From: Glycomyces fuscus | GTDB taxonomy: Bacteria > Actinomycetota > Actinomycetes > Streptosporangiales > Streptosporangiaceae | Assembly (NCBI GenBank): GCA_002529455.1 | Contig: NYMS01000002.1 | Span: forward strand, 1 to 64,000 | Direction: 5' to 3' | DNA length: 64,000 bases | Part shown: piece after piece, positions 8,201 through 14,480 of the stretch | Layout: each line of letters opens with the position of its first letter | Numbering within the stretch: position 1 is the stretch's first letter | The notes under the pieces: generated by a model | Told to the model about the DNA's origin: nothing | Seen by the model: the letters and a program-made list of their open reading frames with translations, nothing else | The model's database searches: none | Made by a program: the position numbers and the translations under genes

Positions 8201-8425
8201 TTCATCTTCGGCCCCGGGCGGGGTCCAGGGTTCGTTGGGGGGTTCTCCGCCCACCGGTTCGGTGTTGGCCTCGCCCGGCACCCAGGTGTCGGGGATCGGG
8301 ACGGTGCGGTCTGCGGGTGAGTGGGGGTCGGTCTCGGCCAGGGCCGGGGGTGCGGACAGCAGCCCCAGTACGAGGGTGGAGGCGGCCGTCGCGGCCGTCA
8401 GGGACCAGGGGATGTGCTTTCTCAC
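5240..8425 (-). CDS. secreted Rhs/YD-repeat polymorphic toxin-like protein
   Basis: This protein of 1061 residues starts at GTG 8425. A GGGAG site upstream supports this start, and it opens a good signal peptide (RKHIPWSLTAATAASTLVLG, then AxA cleavage). A Pro/Glu-rich linker is followed by a DUF6531-like start domain (NSHNGNLVIRHRNLTMAGTG). Some 25-30 YD repeats of the type YDxxGNxTxxxxxxG then form the hollow beta-cage. The core ends with the conserved LNHRFHSTFTLGFTQPDP, NYNYAQCDPINNTDPSG. After that come only about 73 residues, hydrophobic and Gly-rich (VPGLFGSMGVTTGLSAVGLG). No known nuclease or deaminase motif is visible, so the tip may act on membranes or be degenerate. Export is expected by Sec. 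Confidence 0.9.
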   Translation of the reverse strand: MRKHIPWSLTAATAASTLVLGLLSAPPALAETDPHSPADRTVPIPDTWVPGEANTEPVGGEPPNEPWTPPGAEDETAPEARAENPEPRVITCDDGIDRGIQSWYPLERHQVSDRMEVAVNSHNGNLVIRHRNLTMAGTGLDLSVSSFYNSAPSYGGWTLSHGRDVGLRVYSNSIIFQGPSGYCESFDIAEDGSFTSPSGLNAELAELENGHYALTFHRGEYADQVWTFNANGWLYSQADRNGNTHRMRYNPEGDLASVVDTQDRVTTFDWDNGTIPTITDPTGETAATYTPGDGDKPATLTDRAGQDLEFGYNDDGLLTSITDATGAVWAIAYNDDDRVASLTVPDGSEDGATTSYSYAESGWNNPETTVTDPEGGESTFEFDDQGRQTSATDQVGNTRSQTWTANSDVATTTDALEASVTYDYDEFNNLIGTELPTGAATSVGFTDTANPAKPTSVTTPDGDTLEMSYEDAGNLTSAVQEEMDIEVTDISYTGQGLVSEIQDANGNSTTYSYDNVGNMTAMDEPGPMGTTSFGYDSLSRVTSVTDGNGVTLEYGYDRLDRIVSISQGGDLLQAIAYDGNGRQVATHTDQASVEHAYNGRGDLLETVRTDTSGSERTTYAYDAAGNVTEMVEHGKTTTYGYDAAFRLTSLVDHTGAETTFTNDENNRRTSITHPDGASEERTYDDSGRLTGITSTGAADQTLVEAIYSYDKDGADSDQLQSRTINGETETFSYDGLDRLTSDGTTDYTYDDVGNLLSAGGEEFAYNDADQPTSARGAEVGHDEAGNMTSRGEYVYEYSVTNQTLRSHDGEGELASWLSYDTTDQTQMRGVTDVHEGTRMERQLSNTALGVTNIASEGERTSFVRDPDGRLVSMVAWDGDERFHYTLDQQNTVLALTAEGSEAESPDVVYDYSPYGERTSETLEGTDAAALSPFGFTGAYQFQDGTVHLNHRFHSTFTLGFTQPDPSRQELNNYNYAQCDPINNTDPSGLASCGVAEAVDMFWMAFSVPGLFGSMGVTTGLSAVGLGGSLAVWTVRANRACSWSNPGALTEGASAGASYLGV

Positions 8426-8808
8426 GAGGGGGATCGCTCCCAGGGGTTGGGATGTGCACGGGTGCCACCCGGACATGACGGCCCATAGGGTTCGTCTCCG
8501 GGTGGCTCAGGCACCCGGTACGTTACGGAACGCCACACCGCGAGCACCATGAGCCCAGGGTGAAGGGCGTGACCCTGGGTGAGAGGGGCCTTCGGGAAGT
8601 TTGACCATGAGCCAAACGGAGAGTGACCGCGTTCGCGCATGTGAAAGCGAACGCCCAGGGAAACACGGTGTTGCGTACGCCGGATGAGGCCTCCGCGCCT
8701 CACCGGGCTCGGTGACCGGAACCGGCCCCGACGACAATAGTTGCCATACGACAAGATGGCGCGAAAAGCGCAATTCTCACCACCGTAGGCGCTTCCCTGA
8801 AGCCACCT

Positions 8809-8832
8809 CCAGGGAACCTTTGATCCGATCGG
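8809..8832 (+). repeat. 24-bp direct repeat, left copy (candidate attL core)
   Basis: This copy lies just past the 3' end of the integrase gene. It matches 19232-19255 at 23 of 24 bases. It marks the left limit of the 10.4-kb integrative segment. Confidence 0.65.
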
Positions 8833-8855
8833 CCGCCGGTCCCGAGCGCGAGGAA

Positions 8856-8897
8856 ACCCCAGGCCAGTCGGGGCGAACCCGTGGACTGGCCTGGGGT
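8856..8897. terminator. 14-bp stem hairpin after the integrase gene
   Basis: ACCCCAGGCCAGTC (8856-8869) pairs perfectly with GACTGGCCTGGGGT (8884-8897) around a 14-base loop. The related copy at 19279-19320 changes an A-T pair to G-C on both sides, so the pairing is conserved. It may serve as the integrase terminator or as a recombination-site structure. Confidence 0.7.
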
Positions 8898-8948
8898 CGG
8901 TGACGCCGTGTGGCTCCTGGTGTGCTCGCTGGTCCGGCTACGGCACCG

Positions 8949-10415
8949 CTATGCGCGTGCGGGCCTGAGCATCGCGGCGGTGGCCTCGGCTGCCGCACGC
9001 GCGACCTCCGGGAACACCGACTGGTAGGTGTCCTGGGTGAAGTGCGTGGTCGCGTGCCCGAGCTCGCCGGAGACCACCTTCACGTCCGCGCCGGCGGCGA
9101 GCGCGAGCGAGGCCGCGCCGTGGCGCAGCCCGTGCAGGTGGATCGGCGGTAGCCCCGCCGCCTTGGCGATCCGGTTGAACCACCGGGTCACCTGCCCCGG
9201 GTGCCAGCCCGACCCCTCAGGCTGGGTGAACACCAGCCCCGAATCCGTCCAGCCCTGCCCTGCCTGGAGACGCGCCTCGGTCTGGAACTTCTTCCACGAG
9301 CGCAGCACCTTCACGGTGTCCTTGTCCAGGGTGATGGTGCGCTGGCCTGCCGCGCTCTTGGGCGTGGTCGTGGCTGTTTTCCATCCCAGGGTCACCACCT
9401 GGGTGCGGATGTCGACCTGTCCGTCGGTGAGCCGGGTGTTGGCCCACGGCAGTCCGACCGCCTCTCCGCGGCGTAGGCCTTTGACGGCGATGAGGTGGAA
9501 GAGCGGGAACAGCCAGGTGTACTTCTTGGCGTGAGCCAGGAAGGTGATGGTCTGCTCCGGGGTCCACACCATCACCTCGCCGGGCACGGTCCCGTCCACC
9601 TGCCACTGGCGCACCCGGTCAGCCGTCCACACCAGCGGCTTCGTGCGCGGGCACGAAGGAAGCCTCACGTGCGAGGCGATGTTGACCGACACCAGCAGGT
9701 CCGGGCGCCTGACCGCTTCGGACAGGGCGCTGCGCAGGGTGGCGCGGATGCGGTGCTTGGTGGTCAGCGAGATCACCCGCTCTCCCTTGACCGAGTTCCG
9801 CACCTTCAAGTTGTCGGATTCGCGGCACTCCAGGATGTGGGTGTTGCTCTCCTCGATGGCCGCGAACATCTCCTCGACCTGCCAGGAGGTGAGCTTGTCC
9901 AACCGGGTCTGCCCCAGGTGCGGAGTGAGGTACTTGCGGATGTGTCCGTCGTAGGACAGGCGGGTCTTTTCCGCCAGGTCTGGTTTGCCCTCCAACCACT
10001 CGGCCAGCCACGCTGCGACGCTCGGCACCTTCTCCCGGATGCGCACCCCGGCACCGATACGCCGCTTGACCTTCTCGACCTGAGGGAGGCGGTGGCGGCC
10101 CCGTAGTGCGGCCTGGATGAGGTCGGCAACCTGGACCTCAGTCTCCTCTTCGCCTTCGGCCAGGCTGATGAGGGCTTTGAGGTGGTCGATCGCCTTCTGC
10201 GCCTCGTCCTGGGAAGCGAGCCCGGTGCGCCGCGCTTGGCGGCGCTTGTCCTCGCTGGTGCGGGGCAGCTCCAGTTGGAAGCCCCACTCCCCATGCCGGG
10301 GATTCCACCCGCTCTCGTCCCGGCGCAACCGCGGGCACTTCGCCCCGAGGAGTTTGCCGCTCATCTGGTCGCGACATCCGCAGCGTTTGAACACCGACCC
10401 GTCATGAGAAGCCAT
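8949..10415 (-). CDS. int: tyrosine recombinase (site-specific integrase), complete
   Basis: This is a 488-residue integrase. Residues 1-60 form an N-terminal arm-binding region with Cys pairs (CGCRDQ), typical of actinobacterial element integrases. Residues 125-260 are the SAM-like core-binding domain (VPSVAAWLAEWLEG, LSYDGHIRKYLTPHLG). Residues 280-480 are the catalytic domain with Arg315 (GLRRGE), Lys353, His428 and Arg431 (HGLRHG), His454 (LGHAT) and the nucleophile Tyr464 (QDTYQSV). All are present, so it should be active in integration and excision. The ATG follows the xis stop codon directly, with GGTGGGAAG upstream, indicating one transcript. The 3' end abuts the 24-bp direct repeat. 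Confidence 0.96.
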   Translation of the reverse strand: MASHDGSVFKRCGCRDQMSGKLLGAKCPRLRRDESGWNPRHGEWGFQLELPRTSEDKRRQARRTGLASQDEAQKAIDHLKALISLAEGEEETEVQVADLIQAALRGRHRLPQVEKVKRRIGAGVRIREKVPSVAAWLAEWLEGKPDLAEKTRLSYDGHIRKYLTPHLGQTRLDKLTSWQVEEMFAAIEESNTHILECRESDNLKVRNSVKGERVISLTTKHRIRATLRSALSEAVRRPDLLVSVNIASHVRLPSCPRTKPLVWTADRVRQWQVDGTVPGEVMVWTPEQTITFLAHAKKYTWLFPLFHLIAVKGLRRGEAVGLPWANTRLTDGQVDIRTQVVTLGWKTATTTPKSAAGQRTITLDKDTVKVLRSWKKFQTEARLQAGQGWTDSGLVFTQPEGSGWHPGQVTRWFNRIAKAAGLPPIHLHGLRHGAASLALAAGADVKVVSGELGHATTHFTQDTYQSVFPEVARAAAEATAAMLRPARA

Positions 10416-10694
10416 CTACTTCCCACCTTTCCTCTGGTCCTCGCGCGCACCGCACCCACATTCACTTCGTGGTGGGAAGGCCAGGTGGTCCAGGCCGAGG
10501 TGGGCCAGGACTCCGACGGTGGGCACCATCCACGCCTTACCCGCCCGGTGCGCGGGCACCGGAAAGGCACCTTGGCGCAGGAGCCGGTAGGCGGTGGTGC
10601 GGCCCAGACCGAGCATCCGACCGGCCGTCACCGGATCCAGCACCACCGGCGACGACCCCACCTCGTCAAGCCAAAGGGAAGGTTTCACACCCAC
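10416..10694 (-). CDS. xis: excisionase-like MerR/HTH protein
   Basis: This is a 92-residue DNA-binding protein. The helix-turn-helix DPVTAGRMLGLGRTTAYRLL is followed by RQGAFPVPAHRAGKAWMVPT, the wing of the excisionase/HTH_17 type. Such proteins bend the attachment site and direct the integrase toward excision. GTG 10694 (or GTG 10688) is chosen because GGGGAGAG precedes it; the longer upstream frame has no family similarity. The stop at 10416-10418 touches the integrase start, so the pair is translationally linked. Its presence suggests the element could still excise. Confidence 0.85.
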   Translation of the reverse strand: MGVKPSLWLDEVGSSPVVLDPVTAGRMLGLGRTTAYRLLRQGAFPVPAHRAGKAWMVPTVGVLAHLGLDHLAFPPRSECGCGAREDQRKGGK

Positions 10695-11252
10695 CCGTCC
10701 CGCCTCTCCCCCATCGGTGACCTGCGCGGATACGGTGCGCGGCCCCGCGTGCGGCGGGGCACCACGCATCCACGCTCGACCTCGCCGAGTAGTGCAAGCG
10801 GATTCGGCACGGCCGCCATCTGGCTGGTGCCCCAAAGCGCCCGCACGTGGGCCTTGCTGGGCAGCGCGGAGCACGCGCTCGACGGCCTCCAGGCGGCCAC
10901 GGCCCTGCGCGAAGGACTGCGCGGCGACGACCTGCTCCGTGTTTACGGAGACGTGGAGGCGGTGAGGCATCGCCCGCGCGACTCCTGTCGTCAACGGGAA
11001 GTGAAAATTATTTCCGCCGAAAAACCCGAGTGACTTCCACCCTGCCACCGCGTTTCATGAAAGTGCAGGCTTTGTCGTTCCGAGGGAAAACCAGTGATGG
11101 AAATCCATCCCCGCGGAGCCAGACTTTGGTCACCGGGTATCCACGTGAACCTCACTCGGACACTACTTTCCCTTGCGGGTAGGGCTTGCGTAGCGTTCAC
11201 TGCGATCTCCGGAACCGTTGGGGAACCGGAATTGAGTGGAAGGAAGCAACCC
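10695..11252. other. 550-bp region between xis and the RiPP precursor
   Basis: A plus-strand frame around 10830-11033 (LVPQSARTWALLGSAEHAL) could be the end of a lost gene, but it has no start and no recognisable domain. The right part (11040-11240) probably contains the promoter of the precursor gene. Confidence 0.35.
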
Positions 11253-11336
11253 ATGAGGAGAGCCGCCTACCGCATCGCCGCCAAACTGCGCATCATCGAC
11301 GGCGCCCGGCTGACCCGCCCCTACATCTACTACTAG
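11253..11336 (+). CDS. cittilin/RP-66453-like RiPP precursor peptide (27 aa)
   Basis: This is a 27-codon gene with an AGGAAG ribosome site six bases before ATG 11253. The leader MRRAAYRIAAKLRIIDGARL is basic and amphipathic. It is followed by T-R and the C-terminal core P-Y-I-Y-Y immediately before the stop. Established knowledge: cittilins and RP-66453 are bicyclic Tyr-Ile-Tyr-Tyr tetrapeptides. In Myxococcus a 27-residue precursor ending in YIYY is cross-linked by one P450 (biaryl plus aryl ether) and O-methylated. Here length, core and neighbouring P450 all agree. The Pro before YIYY would suit release by a prolyl endopeptidase (inference). The related atropopeptides have Trp-containing cores and fit less well. 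Confidence 0.87.
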   Translation: MRRAAYRIAAKLRIIDGARLTRPYIYY

Positions 11337-11362
11337 GAATCCGAAGATTCCGTAGTTCTCCC

Positions 11363-11391
11363 GGCCCGTGCCGCCCCTCGGGGCACGGGCC
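11363..11391 (+). terminator. attenuator-type hairpin between precursor and P450
   Basis: GGCCCGTGCC pairs with GGCACGGGCC around a nine-base loop, in the 73-bp gap between the precursor stop and the P450 start. Partial termination here would give much more precursor than enzyme. Confidence 0.65.
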
Positions 11392-11409
11392 CCGCCCGGA
11401 ACGGACCCG

Positions 11410-12648
11410 ATGACGGCCATGACCTCCGCGCCACCGGGGCCCCACGGTGGGCGTGGCACCTCCAACGTCGCCGACTTCGCGCTCGACCCGCTCGCTTTCC
11501 TCTCCCGTGCGGCCCGAGAGTTCGGCGACGTCGTTTCCCTCACCCCCTCGAACGTGCTCCTGGTCCACCCCGACGACATCCGCCGGGTGCTGGTGGACTG
11601 CGGCGAGAACGTCGTCAAGATCAGTGCGGGTGTCCGGCGCGGACCCACGGGCTTCCCCCTCGCCATGATGAACAGTGAGGGTCTGGACTGGGAGCGCAAA
11701 CGCGCTCGGCTCCGTCCCGCCTTCCGCAGCGAGCGCTTGGAACACCTGGAACGCGTGGCGCGTGAGGGTGTCGCTCACACCGTCGACACCTGGCGTGACG
11801 GCCAGACCATCGACGTACACCGGGAGATGTCAGGGCTGGCCATGCGGATCGGGGCCACGCACATCGCCGGGCGCGAACTCGGCGAGCGGGGCGAGGCGCT
11901 GACCGCCGCTGTGGCGGCCATCATGCGGCTGACCTCGTCTCCGCGTCTTCCGACGTGGTTGCCGACCCGCGTCAACCGGGAACTCAGGCAGTCCCTGCGG
12001 ACCCTGGACGAGACCCTCGCGGCTCTGGTCCGCGACCACCGGCCCACGGGTTCCGACACGGCGTTGGACCGGCTGCTGTCCGACGACCCGCCCTTCGAGG
12101 AGGTCAGGGACGAGCTCGCCACTCTCCTGATGTCGGGGTACGAGACCACGGCCGACGCCCTGACATGGCTCTTCTTCGCACTGGGGGGACACGGCGAGGC
12201 CGACGGCCGGATGGCGGACGACGGCTACGCCCTCGCGGCGGCCAAGGAGGCGATGCGCCTGTACCCGCCCGCGTGGGTGATCAGCCGCGAGACCGTGCGC
12301 CCCTTCGAGGCCGGTGGCTACACGCTCCCCCCTGGCACGGTCCTGGGCCTGAGCCAGTGGGTCACCCACCGCGACGAGCGGTGGTTCCCGGCCCCTGAGG
12401 AGTTCCGGCCCGAGCGGTGGTTCGGGCGCGGCCCGACCCCCCGCCACGCCTACTTCCCCTTCGGAGCCGGCCCGAGGGGCTGTGTGGGCGCGTCGATGGC
12501 TCTGCGCGAGACAGAGGTCATCGCCAGGGAACTGCGCGCGCGGGTGCGACTGGACCTGGTCGACCCGCAGTCCGTCCGGCCGCACCCGGCACTGGCGCTT
12601 CAGCCTCGCGGGGTGCGGGCGGTCGTGCGCAGGGAGCGCCCTGTGTGA
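11410..12648 (+). CDS. cytochrome P450, likely Tyr-Tyr cross-linking enzyme of the RiPP
   Basis: This is a complete 412-residue bacterial P450. The I-helix oxygen-binding segment is MSGYETTAD (residues 241-249, with Ser in place of the usual Ala). The K-helix ExxR is E280-A-M-R283. The meander has PEEFRPERWF, and the haem loop FGAGPRGCVG supplies the Cys ligand C358. The fold is complete, so the enzyme should be active. It follows the precursor gene on the same strand with only a hairpin between. By analogy with CitB it would form the biaryl and diaryl-ether bonds among the three tyrosines of the YIYY core. No ferredoxin gene is nearby, so electron donors must come from elsewhere. In-frame starts before 11410 are possible but would overlap the hairpin. 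Confidence 0.93.
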   Translation: MTAMTSAPPGPHGGRGTSNVADFALDPLAFLSRAAREFGDVVSLTPSNVLLVHPDDIRRVLVDCGENVVKISAGVRRGPTGFPLAMMNSEGLDWERKRARLRPAFRSERLEHLERVAREGVAHTVDTWRDGQTIDVHREMSGLAMRIGATHIAGRELGERGEALTAAVAAIMRLTSSPRLPTWLPTRVNRELRQSLRTLDETLAALVRDHRPTGSDTALDRLLSDDPPFEEVRDELATLLMSGYETTADALTWLFFALGGHGEADGRMADDGYALAAAKEAMRLYPPAWVISRETVRPFEAGGYTLPPGTVLGLSQWVTHRDERWFPAPEEFRPERWFGRGPTPRHAYFPFGAGPRGCVGASMALRETEVIARELRARVRLDLVDPQSVRPHPALALQPRGVRAVVRRERPV

Positions 12649-12710
12649 AAGCGCCGCCGGGTCAGGGCGGTCGCGTCCAGGAAACGGCCCCGCTTGACGG
12701 CTCCACCGGG

Positions 12711-13469
12711 TCAGGGCCGGGTGGCGCTGACCACGAAGAAGGGGATGGCGGCGAAGAGCCTCCCCTCGCGAGCGCGCTCACGCTGGTCCTCGGCCCAGGA
12801 GGCGGCTTGTTCCGCTGTGACCGCACCGGCTTCCTCCGCCACCTCCGCCAATGCCATGAGCATGGGCAGGACCTCCTCGTCCGTGAGCACGAGCACGCTC
12901 CCCTCCACTTCGATGCCGGTGAACCCCGCGTCGAGCAGCAGCGCCCGCTGGTGCCGGGGCGCGCGTGCGTCGGGCATCCGATCGGCGTAGGACCGCAGGA
13001 TGGAGCGGGTGACCCCGGAGTCGGCGGCGTCCACCATGTAGGCGTCCCAATCCTGTCCGACCAGGACGATACGGCCGCCGGGTGCCAGGACCCGGCGTGC
13101 CTCGGCCAGGGCCCCCCGGGGGTCGTCCAGGGAGTGGTAGACCTTTTCCGCCCGGTAGCCCTGAGCGGAGGCGTCCGCGAGCGGGAGTTCGTAGGCGTCG
13201 CCCAGGCGGAGATCCGCCTCGGGGTGACGCGAACGCGCGGCGTCGAGCATCCGCTGGTCGAGGTCGACCCCCACCGCGTGCGGCCCTTCGGCGGCGATCT
13301 CGGCCACGGCCCGTCCCCCGCCGCAGCCAACGTCCACGACCGTGTCCTGCGGTCCGCAGCGCAGCAGTTCTCGGGCCCGCGCGCGAAGTTCGCGGGCGAA
13401 GGGGGTGAGGTCGAAGCGGTCCAGTCGAGCGAGGAGGCGGTCCGTGTCGTAACGCTGGGGAGTCTGCAT
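12711..13469 (-). CDS. class I SAM-dependent methyltransferase
   Basis: This is a 252-residue protein with the Rossmann methyltransferase core. Motif I is VVDVGCGGGRAVAEI (residues 44-58), the acidic end of strand 2 is VGVDLDQRML, and motif III is VLAPGGRIVLVGQDWD, in a Methyltransf_11/25 arrangement. It is convergent with the P450, ending 62 bp after it, inside the same integrative segment. Cittilin A differs from RP-66453 by one O-methyl group added by a dedicated methyltransferase. This gene is the natural candidate, but its opposite orientation and generic sequence leave the assignment uncertain. A CAGGAT hexamer six bases before ATG 13469 suggests leaderless transcription. Confidence 0.88.
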   Translation of the reverse strand: MQTPQRYDTDRLLARLDRFDLTPFARELRARARELLRCGPQDTVVDVGCGGGRAVAEIAAEGPHAVGVDLDQRMLDAARSRHPEADLRLGDAYELPLADASAQGYRAEKVYHSLDDPRGALAEARRVLAPGGRIVLVGQDWDAYMVDAADSGVTRSILRSYADRMPDARAPRHQRALLLDAGFTGIEVEGSVLVLTDEEVLPMLMALAEVAEEAGAVTAEQAASWAEDQRERAREGRLFAAIPFFVVSATRP

Positions 13470-13688
13470 AGGGGCATCCTGCTCTCCCGCCCCCGTGGGT
13501 TCAACGTTGGGCGAAGAGCGGGTCCGGTCCGCTCTGGGCAGGGAGGCGGGTCCGCCATGCGTGAACGGCGGGAACGGCCCTCAGCCGGGCTTCGGGTCGG
13601 CTGCCTGAGCTGTGATGTGGGTCCGGAACGGGAGCAGAACCGGCCCCGTCGACCACGCCGCCCCCTCGCATAACGGCCGGTCCTCCCC

Positions 13689-13796
13689 GCGTCCCGAAGC
13701 AACGGCCACGCGGTCCGCTCCGCCGCCTCCCGGGCCACCTCCGGCAGCACACCGGCAGGTGTCCGCGGTCAGCACGACATCGGCATGGCCTTGAGA
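13689..13796 (-). pseudogene. integrase C-terminal relic with frameshift
   Basis: The minus strand reads GHADVVLTADTCR and then, after a frame change, VLPEVAREAAERTAW. Together these match the end of actinobacterial tyrosine integrases (LGHSxxxLTADTYxxVLPEVAxxAAERTA). The position of the catalytic Tyr is Cys (TGC). No upstream catalytic domain is found. It is the trace of an earlier integrated element. Confidence 0.75.
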
Positions 13797-13799
13797 TGA

Positions 13800-14480
13800 G
13801 CTCTGACAGGATTCGCCTTTCCCAACGGCGACGTTCACCATTATGACGGGCAAGCGACCGAGCGACGCTCGATCCGCAGGGCAGCCGAATACTATGCCTG
13901 ACACAGCGCCTCAAAGGGAGCGCACACCCCCGGCCCTGTCGAGGAATTCCCCAAGAAGAGGGACCAAGGAAAAGAAAACCCCAGAGCAGCGAAGATAACA
14001 GTTCCGCACCCCCAGCGGCGGGAGCACAGGATAACCACCCCATCACATTTCCACCCTTCCGGTTGACAGCCGCCTGCGGTGTAGTTAGCATAATTATTTA
14101 TGCCGGAATTCGCATCTTTGGCGCAACGCCAGTCCGGGCGCGGGCCCACGAGACGTCCCACGGCCAAAGCCGTGCTCCGTGGCCCGACCACCTCCCCCGC
14201 CTCCCCTCCTGCGACCGAAACGGTCGGCCACGAGAATGACTCCTGGGCGGGCGTGGCCATCGGCTGGTGGGGCAGCGAGCCGTGACCAGGCGCTCTCCGG
14301 GGTATCGAATCGGCATCGCCAGAAACGGCGGCCGGAGCCTCCCGACATCAAAAAGCGCACAGAAACACGCGCATACCGTTCTGCGGCACCCCCAGCAGTA
14401 ACGGCCGCCACCCCTGTCGGGAACAGGCGACACGATCGCCGGTTCTCCCGTCCATCTGATCACCTTCTCGGCGTGCGCTC
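13800..14480. other. intergenic, no gene recognised
   Basis: This roughly 680-bp stretch lies before the BCCT gene. An A/T-rich patch at 14060-14105 may hold a promoter. The frames seen on both strands lack any family features. Confidence 0.4.

Noticed and set aside
11253..12648. Assignment as a tryptorubin-type atropopeptide or a biarylitide
   Set aside because: Both families pair a tiny precursor with one P450, but atropopeptide cores contain Trp and biarylitide cores end in His. The YIYY core fits cittilin/RP-66453 best.
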